Of a stretch of 64,000 nucleotides of DNA, positions 1-8,797 are shown in pieces. Every line of letters begins with the position of its first letter. Position 1 is the stretch's first letter. The stretch spans positions 62,001 to 126,000 of the forward strand of contig DASTZZ010000065.1 of NCBI GenBank assembly GCA_035764005.1, read 5' to 3'. The notes under the pieces were generated by a model that saw nothing but the letters and a program-made list of their open reading frames with translations, had not been told where the DNA came from and searched no databases. Position numbers and translations under genes: made by a program. Source of the stretch: Terriglobales bacterium (lineage in GTDB: Bacteria; Acidobacteriota; Terriglobia; Terriglobales; Acidobacteriaceae).

Positions 1-1505
1 AGATCGGGATTCTGCTTGATCCAATCGATCAGCGTACCAATGTCTTTGTACGTGTCTTCACGTTGAAAGCCGTTGTCGAGCTTGAGGAAGCTCTTGCCGT
101 ATCCAGTTGAACCGCGCACGTTGGGAAAGATCACGGCGACGCCGAGTTCGTTCACGTAGTAGTTGGTTCCCGCGCTGAAGCCCGGACGAGATTGTCCTTC
201 GGGACCGCCGTGAATGTTGATGATCACCGGCCGCTTGCCGGTAAATTTTCCATTTGCTGGTTTGTAGAGATAGCCGGAAAGCGTGCGCCCATCGAAGGTC
301 TTCCAGTGGATCAAATCTGGCGTGACGAAGTTCGCCGGATTCAATCCGCCGGTTTCGCTCGTGGTCCAGCGGTCGAGCTTGCCGGTTTGCGCGTCGAAGG
401 AGTAGCTGTCGAGCGGAGACTTCGCCGAGCTGAGGCTGAAGGCCACATCGCGTCCGTTCTTGTGCCACTTGATTCCGAATACGACCCCAAGCGGAAGCTT
501 CGGCCCGGGCCTGGACCGGCCAGAAGCCGTATCGAGCAGCCGAATGACTCCTGCCCCATCTTCATTTGCTACAAAAGCGACGGTGCGGCCATCGGGACTG
601 ACGTCGAATTCATCGACATCCCACTTGATGTCGCTGCTCAAATATTTCGGCTGCAGCGACGCCAGGTCAAAGTAGGCGAGCCGCTGAAATTCGGACTCGC
701 GGTCGGTTGTGGTGTAGAAGCCTTTTCCATCTTTGCTGAATTTCGCTTCTCCGTATGCAATCTGCTCTGGTCCTTTTGGAGTAAGCAGCTTCTTTTGCCC
801 AGCGGCAACGTCGACCAGCCAGATGTAACTCTCGTTTGCCGATACTTCCTGATGGAGCAGGAGCTGCTTGTCGTCGGGAGACCAATCGGTGGGCTGCCAT
901 CCGCCACCCTGGAGCTCAAGCAACATGTGGTCCGTTTTGGGATTGCCGGCGTCCATCAGCCAGAGATCTGTGTCTTGACCATTGCGGCGCGTCGACACGT
1001 AAGCGAATTGTCCGCTGTGGTTGGCGAAGACGGCGCTCAGGTTACGCGACTTGCCGTCGGTGAGCAGCGTGATGTTGCCGCTATCGAGATCGTAGCGGTA
1101 GTACTGGTACCACTCGCCTCCGCCGATGTCCTTGGAAAAGATGAAATAGCTTCCCTTTACCGGGTCGTAGTGAGCCGAGGTGACGCGATCAGGAAAGAAA
1201 GTGAGCTGTGTGCGTGCGGCTCCCGGCGCGAGCACGCGATGCACCTGAGGAACATCGCCGAAGCGCGTGCTGATCAGCATCTCGCGTTGTTTCGGATGCC
1301 AGTCGAGAAAGGCCGCGGAGCGTACTTGCGTGTAGCGATCGGCCTGCTGCGCGATCGAAGCGGGGATCGGCGGAATGCCTTCCACAATCAGAGCCGGGTT
1401 CGGCTGCACGGTTTGGACCGCCGACGGCGGCCCGCTGGGCGCGTTCTGCGCGATAAGAATGGACGAAAAGCTAAGGAGAGAAACAAAGAGCAATGTGCGT
1501 TTCAT
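1..1505 (-). CDS. Exported S9-family (prolyl oligopeptidase-like) serine peptidase, 3' end cut by window edge
   Basis: Reading the minus strand from the ATG at 1505, one frame stays open to the window edge (about 501 codons). It opens with a Sec-type signal peptide (MKRTLLFVSLLSFSS...AQ). About 330 residues of beta-propeller-like sequence follow, with TolB/WD-type repeats such as a W-S-P-D-D-K motif. Then the alpha/beta-hydrolase domain starts, with PVIINIHGGPEGQ and FPNVRGSTGYGKSF, both typical of S9 peptidases (oxyanion region and GSTGYG strand). The Ser-Asp-His triad lies beyond the window, so activity cannot be judged. Family knowledge: these enzymes cleave short peptides after proline or other residues in the periplasm. 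The substrate is unknown. A long open frame on the opposite strand is its shadow. Confidence 0.9.
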   Translation of the reverse strand, partial: MKRTLLFVSLLSFSSILIAQNAPSGPPSAVQTVQPNPALIVEGIPPIPASIAQQADRYTQVRSAAFLDWHPKQREMLISTRFGDVPQVHRVLAPGAARTQLTFFPDRVTSAHYDPVKGSYFIFSKDIGGGEWYQYYRYDLDSGNITLLTDGKSRNLSAVFANHSGQFAYVSTRRNGQDTDLWLMDAGNPKTDHMLLELQGGGWQPTDWSPDDKQLLLHQEVSANESYIWLVDVAAGQKKLLTPKGPEQIAYGEAKFSKDGKGFYTTTDRESEFQRLAYFDLASLQPKYLSSDIKWDVDEFDVSPDGRTVAFVANEDGAGVIRLLDTASGRSRPGPKLPLGVVFGIKWHKNGRDVAFSLSSAKSPLDSYSFDAQTGKLDRWTTSETGGLNPANFVTPDLIHWKTFDGRTLSGYLYKPANGKFTGKRPVIINIHGGPEGQSRPGFSAGTNYYVNELGVAVIFPNVRGSTGYGKSFLKLDNGFQREDTYKDIGTLIDWIKQNPD

Positions 1506-1582
1506 AGCTGTACCTGAAGCGCACTATTTTTATCAGAAGAAAAGGCAGTGTGCGAAACGGTTTGATGGATCCCAGATCGGGA

Positions 1583-1798
1583 CTAACGCGAGAAGGGTTC
1601 TCCTGGCTCAGAACCATGGGTGACGGACTTCTTGAAGATGCGCTCGCGCAGATCCTCGTACATTTCGATGTCGGCAAGGCTCTTGATGGTACGGCCGAAG
1701 CCGCTGGCGAGATTGCGCAGCATTCCCCCGCAGTTCTCCCGATACGACACTGCGGTCCGTCGCATTTTCATCGCTCGCTCCATAGCTGCGCCATTCAC
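1583..1798 (-). CDS. Small hypothetical protein (71 aa)
   Basis: This short minus-strand frame lies 77 bases upstream of the S9 peptidase and in the same direction. It starts with GTG at 1798; an ATG five codons in (1783) is an alternative. The product is basic at the N-terminus (MERAMKMRRTAVSYRE) with a predicted helical segment (SLADIEMYEDLRERIF). No known motif is visible. The amino-acid composition is protein-like, but an overlapping minus frame of 80 residues is also open, so coding status is uncertain. I do not recognise a family. Confidence 0.35.
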   Translation of the reverse strand: MNGAAMERAMKMRRTAVSYRENCGGMLRNLASGFGRTIKSLADIEMYEDLRERIFKKSVTHGSEPGEPFSR

Positions 1799-2025
1799 GA
1801 TCGACTTCGTGCAAACACCCGGCCATCGCCAAGTCTCTTGTTTTCAACACGGGCGGAGAGGCAAGCTGCCGAATGCGGCAAATTCTTCACGAACACACCG
1901 CAATATGTTCACTCATTCGAGCGGCAACTCTGTCACTGATAGTGACATCTTAGAAAAGCGCCCACTCGTCAAAATAGCTGGAGGTGTGTCCCGGGGAAAT
2001 TTCGTCCCAGGAGCACATCCCTGAA

Positions 2026-2301
2026 ATGGCTCGGAAGATCGTTTCCATCTCGGACGGATTTCACAAGACGGGCTCGGTAGTTCCCGAAAGCGGAATCTAT
2101 GCGGTGCAGCATAAGGAGCATGTGCTTCCTGCGGAAGTGACTCTGATGCAGGGCGAAGTGTTTCCTCGCTGCGAGGCCTGCGAAGAGGAAGTTCAGTTCC
2201 GGCTCCTGCGCAAGCTGGTGGAACGTGATCCTGTTTTTCGCTTCCGGGTTCAGCTTTATCAGCTTCCGGTTCTAGATCGGCCTCGCCGCAAGGCTGGGTG
2301 A
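2026..2301 (+). CDS. Small hypothetical protein with a CxxC pair (91 aa)
   Basis: The frame is open from 1984, but the ATG at 2026 (MARKIVSISDGFHKTG) is the sensible start because the residues before it are unlike protein. The middle has a compact pattern SGIYAVQHKEHVLPAEVTLMQGEVFPRCEACEEEVQF. This resembles small proteins in which a G-x-Y..H..HRLP-EVTL..G..FP-C..C core forms a mini zinc-ribbon-like fold. Only one CxxC pair is present, so metal binding would need a second pair from a dimer or from His residues (two are nearby). The C-terminus is basic. The function is unknown. Confidence 0.6.
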   Translation: MARKIVSISDGFHKTGSVVPESGIYAVQHKEHVLPAEVTLMQGEVFPRCEACEEEVQFRLLRKLVERDPVFRFRVQLYQLPVLDRPRRKAG

Positions 2302-2362
2302 TCGATCCTCAGATCCGTGGGGCGCGCTCAACTTCACCCAAAGGGCATTCCTTGTTGACACC

Positions 2363-2525
2363 GTCATTCCTCGCGCCGCCGCGATCTGGTGCGAATCTTC
2401 TACGCTTTGGTTTGCGGCGCGGGGAATCCGCTGTCTTCTTCTTCATCCACGATGAACAGCAGATGCCCCGGAGCGCAACCCAAAAGGTGCAGGATCCACC
2501 GTCGTTCCGGCGCTCCGAGGTGACA
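2363..2525. repeat. Long palindromic intergenic repeat, family A, copy 1
   Basis: About 163 bases. The left arm (GTCATTCCTCGCGCCGCCGC) is answered by a diverged right arm ending GGCGCTCCGAGGTGAC. An inner pair (GCGGCGCGGGGAAT and ATGCCCCGGAGCGCA) forms a second stem. It matches the copies at 20860-21022 and 33382-33542 in order, spacing and total length. It lies between converging genes (the hypothetical ending at 2301 and the one ending at 2588). This is the most eroded of the three copies. Confidence 0.8.
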
Positions 2526-2587
2526 GTACCGAAAAGAGGCCTGGTATTTCAAAGAGCGGAGCCGCAGAAAGAGTCTGGTCAGATGGA

Positions 2588-2872
2588 TTAATCAGACGCT
2601 GAAGTCGCCAGAGTGCCCGTGAATCGGTTGCGCTCTTCGAGGAATTCCTTCGCTCCTATTTCAGCTTTTTCGAATGTATCTTCCTGCCCCCAGCCGACGA
2701 TATCGGCCGAGCCTAGCTGCTGAGCGATCCAGTAGTAGATAGGGATTTCGCGTTCGCGGTTAATGATGATATCGGCGAAGTGGCTTCCGATTAATATCCG
2801 CGTATTCGATCGTTCCGGGGGAGTGGAGCTCTCGGTCTGCATGAATCTCGACGCCGGAATTATACGCTCCAC
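2588..2872 (-). CDS. Small hypothetical protein downstream of mfd (94 aa)
   Basis: This minus-strand frame begins 15 bases after the mfd stop codon, in the same direction, so the two are probably co-transcribed. The product is soluble with no signal peptide. Its conserved-looking core is ILIGSHFADIIINREREIP followed by YYWIAQQLGSADIVGWGQ and a helical C-terminus (DTFEKAEIGAKEFLEERNR). An internal Met at residue 11 (MQTESSTPPER) could be the true start; neither start has a clear Shine-Dalgarno sequence. No family is recognised. Context only weakly suggests a link to DNA repair. Confidence 0.55.
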   Translation of the reverse strand: MERIIPASRFMQTESSTPPERSNTRILIGSHFADIIINREREIPIYYWIAQQLGSADIVGWGQEDTFEKAEIGAKEFLEERNRFTGTLATSASD

Positions 2873-2887
2873 AAACGGATCAGTTGC

Positions 2888-5800
2888 TTATGCAACTCGC
2901 GCAGGTTCTCCGGAAAGCTCGTGCAGAAGTGAAGTGATCTGAAAGAGCGCGAGTTCGGCGTCAGTCGATTTCAAATTGAATTTCAACAGGCCGCCGGGAG
3001 AGAACTGCGCGCCCCTGGTCTTGCCGACGAACTCGGCAAGCCGCGCCGGATCGACAGTGGCCTGTTCGGAAAAGCGAATCTGAACCGATTCGCGTTTGCG
3101 ATCGATGCCAATGACGCCCACACGCTCGCTCAACAACTTCAACGCTGCGGCATCGAGCAGGTTGCGGACCGTCTGCGGCAATGGACCGTAACGGTCCTCC
3201 AACTCGGAGCGCACATCGGAGAGGTGGTCTTTGTTTTCAACGCCGGCGATGCGTTTGTACATCCGCAGGCGCTGGTTTTCTTCCTGAATGTACTCATTGG
3301 GAATGCGCAGGTTCAGAGCGAGATTGAGCTGAGTGCTGACGCGATCTGGCAACTCTTCACCTTTCAACTCGCGCACGGTGCGCTCGAGCAATGTCGTGTA
3401 CATCTCGAAACCAACCGCTTCGATCTGCCCGCTTTGCTCTCCGCCCAGCAGATTGCCTGCGCCTCGCAGTTCCAGATCGAGCGCGGCAATTTTGAAGCCG
3501 GCTCCCAAATCGGAAAATTCTTTCAACGCTGCGAGGCGGCGGCGAGCAATGGGTGTCAATTCCTGCTCCGGAGGAATGAGCAGATACGCATACGCGCGGC
3601 GGTTAGAGCGGCCGACACGTCCGCGCAATTGATACAGCTCGGACAATCCGTGCCGATCGGCACGATTAATAAGGATCGTGTTGCACAGAGGGATATCGAG
3701 ACCATTTTCGATGATCGTAGTCGCCACCAGCACGTCGGCTTCGTGGCGCATGAAGCTGAGCATCACCTTCTCGAGTTCGCCTTCCGACATCTGTCCGTGA
3801 CCGACGATCACGCGTGCTCGCGGAACCAGATCCTGAATTTTGGAAGCAATTTCGTAAATGCTTTCGACGCGATTGTGGACAAAGTAGGCTTGGCCGCCAC
3901 GCTCGAGCTCGTGCTCGATGGCCGAGCGGATGAGCTTCTCGTCGAATGGCGCGACGACCGTCTGAATTGCCATACGATCTTTCGGCGGGGTCTCGATCAC
4001 GCTCATGTCGCGCAGGCCGACGAGTGACATGTGCAGCGTGCGAGGAATCGGAGTGGCCGACATGGTGAGCACATCCACTTCTTTCTTGAGCTGCTTGAGA
4101 CGTTCTTTGTGGCGTACACCGAAGCGCTGCTCCTCGTCCACGACCAGCAGTCCTAAATCGGGAAACTTGATGTCTTTTGACAGAATGCGATGCGTGCCGA
4201 TGAGGATGTCGATCTTTCCTTGCTCGGCTTTCTCGACAATCTCTTTCTGCTCTTTGCTTGTCCGAAAGCGGCTGATCATGTCGATCGTGATTGGGAACGC
4301 GGCGAAGCGACGCTTGAAGGTTTCGAAGTGCTGGAAAGCAAGCACGGTTGTGGGTGCGAGCACCGCGACTTGTCGATTGTCCTGCACGGCCTTGAAAGCC
4401 GCGCGCATGGCGACTTCGGTCTTTCCATATCCGACGTCGCCGCAGAGCAGACGGTCCATGGGCATGCTCGATTCCATGTCCTGCTTGATGTCGACGATCG
4501 CCGAAAGCTGGTCTTCAGTTTCGTTGTAGTCAAACGCGTCTTCGAACTCGCGCTGCCATTGCGTATCGACCGGATAAGCATGGCCCTGGGCCATCTTGCG
4601 CTGTGCGTAGAGCTTGAGCAGTTCGTCGGCCATGTCGCGCATCGCTTTCTTCACGCGCGCTTTTGTCTTGGCCCACTGCGTGCCACCGAGGCGGCTTAGC
4701 GGAGGACGCGCGCCTTCGGTCGAACGATACTTTTGGATCAGATCGAGGCGCGTGAGCGGAACGTAGAGCTTGGCGGATTCGGCGAATTCGAGAAGCATGA
4801 ACTCGCCTGTGGTCTCGCCCTGCGTGAGTTCCTTCAGACCTTGATACTGCGAAATTCCATGCTCAACGTGGACAACATAGTCTCCGACGACGAGGTCGCG
4901 GAAGTCAGAAAGAAACGCTGAGACCTTCGACTTTTGCCGGAACGGCTGCGCTACCGCGACTTCGGAGTCGTCGAAGAGATCGCGTGCTCCGAAGAGAATG
5001 AGGCTGGCATCGCTTACTTCCACGCCTTCCGGCAGCAGTGCTTTGACCACCGTCGCGGTGCTCATCTCGCCGGCAAGATAGGAAGCCTCGTCGAGATAGC
5101 TCTCGCTGCCTGGCGACGGAGCCCGGCTGCCCAGGCGGAATGGAATCGTATATTCGGTGAAAATGTCGGCCAGGCGCTCGACTTCTCCCATATTGGGAGC
5201 GGCGAATATAACGCGCTTGCCTTCCGCTGTGAGCTTCTTCACTTCATCGACCATCGCCGGTATCGAGCCATGGAACCGCGTGGTTGGACGCGAGTGGAAC
5301 GTGAATGCGTCATCGCCGTCGGCGCTCAAGCTCGTGTCGGCAATGCCCAGGCGTTCCATGTCGATGCCGGGCGTGCGCTTCAGTCTTTGATCCCAATCTT
5401 CGGGCGAGAAGTAAATTTCTTCCGGACTTACGAGTGTGCCGATGCCACTGCGCTCATGCCGCTCGTTGACCTTGTTCCACCATTCCTCTTGTTTCGCCAG
5501 CACTGCGGAAGGTTCATCGATGATGACCACACTCTGCGGCAACAGATCAAACAGGTGCTGCCCGCTTCCGGCGACAGGTGCATAGAATTCCCATCCTGGG
5601 AATACCGCAGCTCCGGTTGCAAGCATGGCGTGTTCGATCTCGATCTCGCTTCCGCTTAATCGGCGTCCGGAAAGGCGGGAATGAATTACGCCAAGCACGC
5701 GCTCGTTTACCGGAGTCTCGGTCAGGGGAAGCAGAACTACTTCATCGACCGGAGCGGCAGACCGCTGCGTCCCCGGATCGAATTTGCGGATCGTCTCGAC

Positions 5801-6433
5801 CTCATCGCCGAAGAACTCAATCCGCAGCGGCCGATCGGCTTCCGGCGGATACACATCGAGAATGCCGCCGCGCAATGCGAACTCACCTGGCATATCCACC
5901 GCATCGGCGGAACTGTAGCCGATCGTGCGTAGATGCTCGAGCAGCGGATCAATATCAATCGTCTCGCCGCGACGAACGATGCGAGCGAGGTCGGCGTAGT
6001 ACTCTGCAGAATTCAAGCGCATTGCCGCAGCTTCGAGCGGAACAATCACAATCGACGCGGCGCCGGTTGCCATCTTCCACAGCACGGTCGCGCGCTCTTC
6101 CTGAATCTCGGGGTGAGGGGAGAGGTTCTCGAAGGGAAGCACATCATGCGCCGGCAGCTTGAGAATCTGCTTGGGATTCACCGCGCCGGTAAGCTCTGCC
6201 ATCGAGTGCACGATGGGCAGCATGTCCTCAGCCGCGCGATTGCTCTCGACGACCACGATCAGCGGAGCGCCAGCGGCAGCGGCAAGCAAAGGAAGGTGCA
6301 ATGCTTTCGCTGAACTTGTGAGCCCAGAAACACATCGCCGCCCCGCACGACTCTTCAGGTGGGAGGCCGTACGCTGGAACGCGGGAGACTTCTCGACGTC
6401 CGCCAACAGCTCGCGGACAAAAGGCAGGACCAT
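2888..6433 (-). CDS. mfd: Transcription-repair coupling factor Mfd
   Basis: This 1181-residue protein has the usual full length for Mfd. It is the DNA translocase that removes RNA polymerase stalled at lesions and recruits UvrA. Domains in order: N-terminal UvrB-like modules (residues ~1-350); RNA-polymerase-interacting CarD-like domain around 500-570 (VVGDYVVHVEHGISQYQGL); superfamily-2 helicase core with Walker A GDVGYGKTEVAMRAA, motif II DEEQRFGVRHKERLK, motif III TMSATPIPRTL and the motif VI region QLRGRVGRSNRRAYAYL; and the TRCF C-terminal domain (~1000-1150). The start ATG at 6433 gives MVLPFVREL. The gene is first in its transcription unit and is followed by the small gene at 2588-2872. 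Nothing is truncated. Confidence 0.98.
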   Translation of the reverse strand: MVLPFVRELLADVEKSPAFQRTASHLKSRAGRRCVSGLTSSAKALHLPLLAAAAGAPLIVVVESNRAAEDMLPIVHSMAELTGAVNPKQILKLPAHDVLPFENLSPHPEIQEERATVLWKMATGAASIVIVPLEAAAMRLNSAEYYADLARIVRRGETIDIDPLLEHLRTIGYSSADAVDMPGEFALRGGILDVYPPEADRPLRIEFFGDEVETIRKFDPGTQRSAAPVDEVVLLPLTETPVNERVLGVIHSRLSGRRLSGSEIEIEHAMLATGAAVFPGWEFYAPVAGSGQHLFDLLPQSVVIIDEPSAVLAKQEEWWNKVNERHERSGIGTLVSPEEIYFSPEDWDQRLKRTPGIDMERLGIADTSLSADGDDAFTFHSRPTTRFHGSIPAMVDEVKKLTAEGKRVIFAAPNMGEVERLADIFTEYTIPFRLGSRAPSPGSESYLDEASYLAGEMSTATVVKALLPEGVEVSDASLILFGARDLFDDSEVAVAQPFRQKSKVSAFLSDFRDLVVGDYVVHVEHGISQYQGLKELTQGETTGEFMLLEFAESAKLYVPLTRLDLIQKYRSTEGARPPLSRLGGTQWAKTKARVKKAMRDMADELLKLYAQRKMAQGHAYPVDTQWQREFEDAFDYNETEDQLSAIVDIKQDMESSMPMDRLLCGDVGYGKTEVAMRAAFKAVQDNRQVAVLAPTTVLAFQHFETFKRRFAAFPITIDMISRFRTSKEQKEIVEKAEQGKIDILIGTHRILSKDIKFPDLGLLVVDEEQRFGVRHKERLKQLKKEVDVLTMSATPIPRTLHMSLVGLRDMSVIETPPKDRMAIQTVVAPFDEKLIRSAIEHELERGGQAYFVHNRVESIYEIASKIQDLVPRARVIVGHGQMSEGELEKVMLSFMRHEADVLVATTIIENGLDIPLCNTILINRADRHGLSELYQLRGRVGRSNRRAYAYLLIPPEQELTPIARRRLAALKEFSDLGAGFKIAALDLELRGAGNLLGGEQSGQIEAVGFEMYTTLLERTVRELKGEELPDRVSTQLNLALNLRIPNEYIQEENQRLRMYKRIAGVENKDHLSDVRSELEDRYGPLPQTVRNLLDAAALKLLSERVGVIGIDRKRESVQIRFSEQATVDPARLAEFVGKTRGAQFSPGGLLKFNLKSTDAELALFQITSLLHELSGEPARVA

Positions 6434-6479
6434 TAGCTACTAGGAAAATTGTAACAGCTGGAATGCGTAACTCTCTTGC

Positions 6480-6590
6480 GTAGCGAATGGGGCAGGCCGT
6501 ACGTCCGCAGCAGCAAAGGATCAGGCAGGCTGACCTGCACCACCCATTCCCTACCGGGAACGGTACTGAACGGGAGCGATACTGACTCGC
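6480..6590. repeat. Palindromic intergenic repeat, family D/E, degenerate copy
   Basis: GTAGCGAATGGG (about 6480-6491) is inverted as CCCATTCCCTAC (about 6543-6554), 11 of 12 matching. The right part (CTACCGGGAACGGTACTGA) matches the right arm of the 20280-20405 repeat. The left part (TAGCGAATGGGGCAG) matches the left arm of the 28179-28324 repeat. It sits in the gap between the GATase-like gene and mfd. Confidence 0.6.
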
Positions 6591-6594
6591 AGTC

Positions 6595-7338
6595 CTAGCC
6601 GACTGATTCGGATACTTCTCTCGGCTTCCAGGCCCCGGCGGCTTTCACAAATTCGTGGAAGATCTTCTTTGAGGGCTCATCCTTTTCATAGGTGCGCTCA
6701 GGATGCCACTGGACTGCCAGCACAAAGTGGTCCGGCGCGGCTCCTTCGAGCGCTTCGATTACATGGTCGTCCGGACACTTCGCGACAATGTTTAGGCCAT
6801 CTCCGGCGCGTTCGGCAGCCTGATGATGACTGGAATTCACACGCAACTGCGTTGCTCCGAGCGTGGAGGCAAGTCTCGATTTGGGAGCGATCTGGATATT
6901 ATGGGCGAACTCAACTGCTCTGCCGGCGGAGTGATTTACGGTCGTGCCCTCGATGTGTTGCACCAGCGTTCCCGTCCGCCACACATTGAGCGATTGCAAT
7001 CCATAGCAAATTCCCAGAATGGGTTTATGAAGATTATGCGCGTCCTGCAGAAGCAGCTCATCGAGATTATCTCTGCCAGGATCGGCTGCGGCGGTTTGCG
7101 GGTGCTTCGCAGCGCCGAACTTTTGTGGATCTACGTCGGCCGGACTTCCGGGAAGGAGCACCGCTTCGCAGCTTGTGACCAGCCGGGCGATTTCATGCGG
7201 AGTTGCGCTGGTGGGAATCACGACCGGTTCGCCGCCTTCGCCTTCGATCGCCTTCAGATATTGGGGCAAGGCCCGCTGATTGTATTCAGAATCGGTCGAA
7301 GTTGGCTCGGGAATGGCGATGCGGGGCTTCACGGGCAT
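6595..7338 (-). CDS. Class I glutamine amidotransferase-like hydrolase (peptidase C26, PuuD/gamma-Glu-GABA hydrolase family)
   Basis: This 247-residue cytoplasmic protein has the C26/GATase1-like fold. The nucleophile elbow ILGICYGLQSLN carries the catalytic Cys (about residue 106). The His-Glu part of the triad is seen in AVQWHPERTYE (about residues 211-215). VLLPGSPADVDP is the usual GG(S/T)D-like loop. The family includes PuuD, which hydrolyses gamma-glutamyl-GABA in putrescine breakdown, and other gamma-glutamyl hydrolases. No other Puu genes are nearby, so the substrate is open. The start ATG at 7338 gives MPVKPRIAIPEP. It is flanked by palindromic repeats on both sides and is probably transcribed alone. 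Confidence 0.9.
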   Translation of the reverse strand: MPVKPRIAIPEPTSTDSEYNQRALPQYLKAIEGEGGEPVVIPTSATPHEIARLVTSCEAVLLPGSPADVDPQKFGAAKHPQTAAADPGRDNLDELLLQDAHNLHKPILGICYGLQSLNVWRTGTLVQHIEGTTVNHSAGRAVEFAHNIQIAPKSRLASTLGATQLRVNSSHHQAAERAGDGLNIVAKCPDDHVIEALEGAAPDHFVLAVQWHPERTYEKDEPSKKIFHEFVKAAGAWKPREVSESVG

Positions 7339-7347
7339 AGTTTACAA

Positions 7348-7475
7348 GGCAGTTTCAGGTTTCAGGTTTCGGGTTTCGCGTTTCGGGTTTCGTGTTTCGG
7401 CAAAGCCAGTCCCCAACATCTTCCTTGCTAAGGACTGGCTTTGCCGAAACCTGAAACTCGAAACCTGAAACTGCC
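7348..7475. repeat. Palindromic intergenic repeat, family H, with nested perfect stem
   Basis: The outer arms are GGCAGTTTCAGGTTTC and its inverse GAAACCTGAAACTGCC, with extra GGTTTC/GAAACC units. The inner arms CGGCAAAGCCAGTCC and GGACTGGCTTTGCCG are a perfect 15-base inverted pair (within about 7398-7448). It lies between two minus-strand genes and would form a long double hairpin in RNA or a cruciform in DNA. Confidence 0.85.
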
Positions 7476-7501
7476 TCGTTCGCCTTTCCTTGGTGCGGGC
7501 T

Positions 7502-8797
7502 CTAGCCGCCTACCTGAAGCGGCACCAGATGGGCTTTCGGAGGCGATGCGTCCGAGTCCCTGCGCTTGCTGAACGCCATGCGATAGACAGCGTCGTACTG
7601 GGCTGCGACAACTTCGGAGCTGCGTGTGGCTGCGCAATGTTCGCGGCCGGCTACGCCGAGCGCGCGTCGGAATTGCGGATTGCTGGCCAGGAAGCGCGCA
7701 CGGAAGGCTATATCTCCGACTTCTGCCGGACGAAACCAGAGGCATCCACGACCGTCAGAAGTAGCCTCGCGATGAGCTTCCACGTCGGCCGCCAGCAGTG
7801 CGCGGCCGCGCGCCATCGCTTCCAATGCAAATCCGTCGCCGGCGTGCTCGCGGTCGCAGATCACTACGTCAGCGGAGGCCATTGCCTTTGCCCGAAGCTG
7901 AGGATCGAGGGCTCGCGTCCAGGGCGCCAGACTGCATGCCGCAGCCAATTCACGCACCGCTTCGGCAGAGCTGTCGTCGCACAGGAACACGAATACCGCT
8001 TCCTGATTGTCCTGGCGAACGACTGAGGCTACGCGCATCCACCGCGAAAGCGCATCGCGGAAGTCCCATGCCGAGTGATGCGGAAGGCCGGGAACGAGGA
8101 AGATCACCGATTGCGACGAAGTGTTCGCGGCGAACTCAAGCCATTTGCGATCGGCGGTTGACTCGAGCAGTTCAGAGTCAACCGGATCGGGAATGAGAAA
8201 GACATTTTCGGGACTCACGCCGCGCTCCAGGCACTCGAGCCGCAGCGCATGGGTCGCGCTAACCACGGCCGCCGCGCGCGTGAGCACGAAATGCTCGGCC
8301 ACGCGAAATGAGCGCGCCAGCCACGAATCCTCGGCGCAGCCGCCGGCCGCAGACGCAACGCGTTCGATGGTTTGACGCAGCTGGTAAACGACGCCGGTGG
8401 AATTTCTCACCGCAGCCATTCCGGCAGGAAATGAATGGGTATGAATCACATCGGCGGGAATCTCCGCGGTTCCTTCCTGCAGGACTTTGCGCCATTCCCG
8501 GACGCGATTCCACGATTGCAGCAGCGAGATGCGCGAGGCAGTTCCATTTCGGCACTCCTGCAATACCGGACCGAAGCCGCTGCCCGTAGGCGTGAGCAGA
8601 AATGGACGCATGCCGAGCGCGATCTGCCCTTCAATGAGCGGAAGCAGATCGCGGCTAGACTCAGCGGCATGGACCACTCTCCATGCGTGCTGCTTCCTGC
8701 TTCTTGGCTGATGGACAGAATCTCGTTCTCCGCCCTTCATCAGCCGGGCGCTCTTAGAGTTTCCGAGATGGGGAATTCCGGCCGGGAGCATCGTCAA
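7502..8797 (-). CDS. Glycosyltransferase family 4-like (GT-B fold)
   Basis: The longest frame gives 431 residues from a TTG at 8797, directly after the stop of the diguanylate cyclase gene. An ATG two codons in (8791) and another at 8740 (MKGGERDSV) are plausible starts. The N-terminal half has the donor/acceptor fold pattern ADVIHTHSFPAGMAAVR (the HTH motif of GT4 enzymes). The C-terminal half has a GT1/GT4-like nucleotide-sugar end, with ADVVICDREHAGDGFALEAMARGRALLAADV in the place of the usual E-x7-E donor-binding signature. It should transfer a sugar from an activated donor in the cytoplasm. Substrate and product are unknown. Abutting the GGDEF gene suggests c-di-GMP-associated surface polysaccharide synthesis (inference). 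Confidence 0.8.
   Translation of the reverse strand: MTMLPAGIPHLGNSKSARLMKGGERDSVHQPRSRKQHAWRVVHAAESSRDLLPLIEGQIALGMRPFLLTPTGSGFGPVLQECRNGTASRISLLQSWNRVREWRKVLQEGTAEIPADVIHTHSFPAGMAAVRNSTGVVYQLRQTIERVASAAGGCAEDSWLARSFRVAEHFVLTRAAAVVSATHALRLECLERGVSPENVFLIPDPVDSELLESTADRKWLEFAANTSSQSVIFLVPGLPHHSAWDFRDALSRWMRVASVVRQDNQEAVFVFLCDDSSAEAVRELAAACSLAPWTRALDPQLRAKAMASADVVICDREHAGDGFALEAMARGRALLAADVEAHREATSDGRGCLWFRPAEVGDIAFRARFLASNPQFRRALGVAGREHCAATRSSEVVAAQYDAVYRMAFSKRRDSDASPPKAHLVPLQVGG

Noticed and set aside
192-1517. 441-codon plus-strand open frame
   Set aside because: It lies opposite the S9 peptidase, whose minus frame has a signal peptide and clear S9 motifs. The plus product has no family features.
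2298-2591. 97-codon plus-strand frame
   Set aside because: It is made almost entirely of the family A palindromic repeat.
3224-6443. Several long plus-strand frames opposite mfd
   Set aside because: GC-rich codon bias keeps antisense frames open. mfd is intact and full length.
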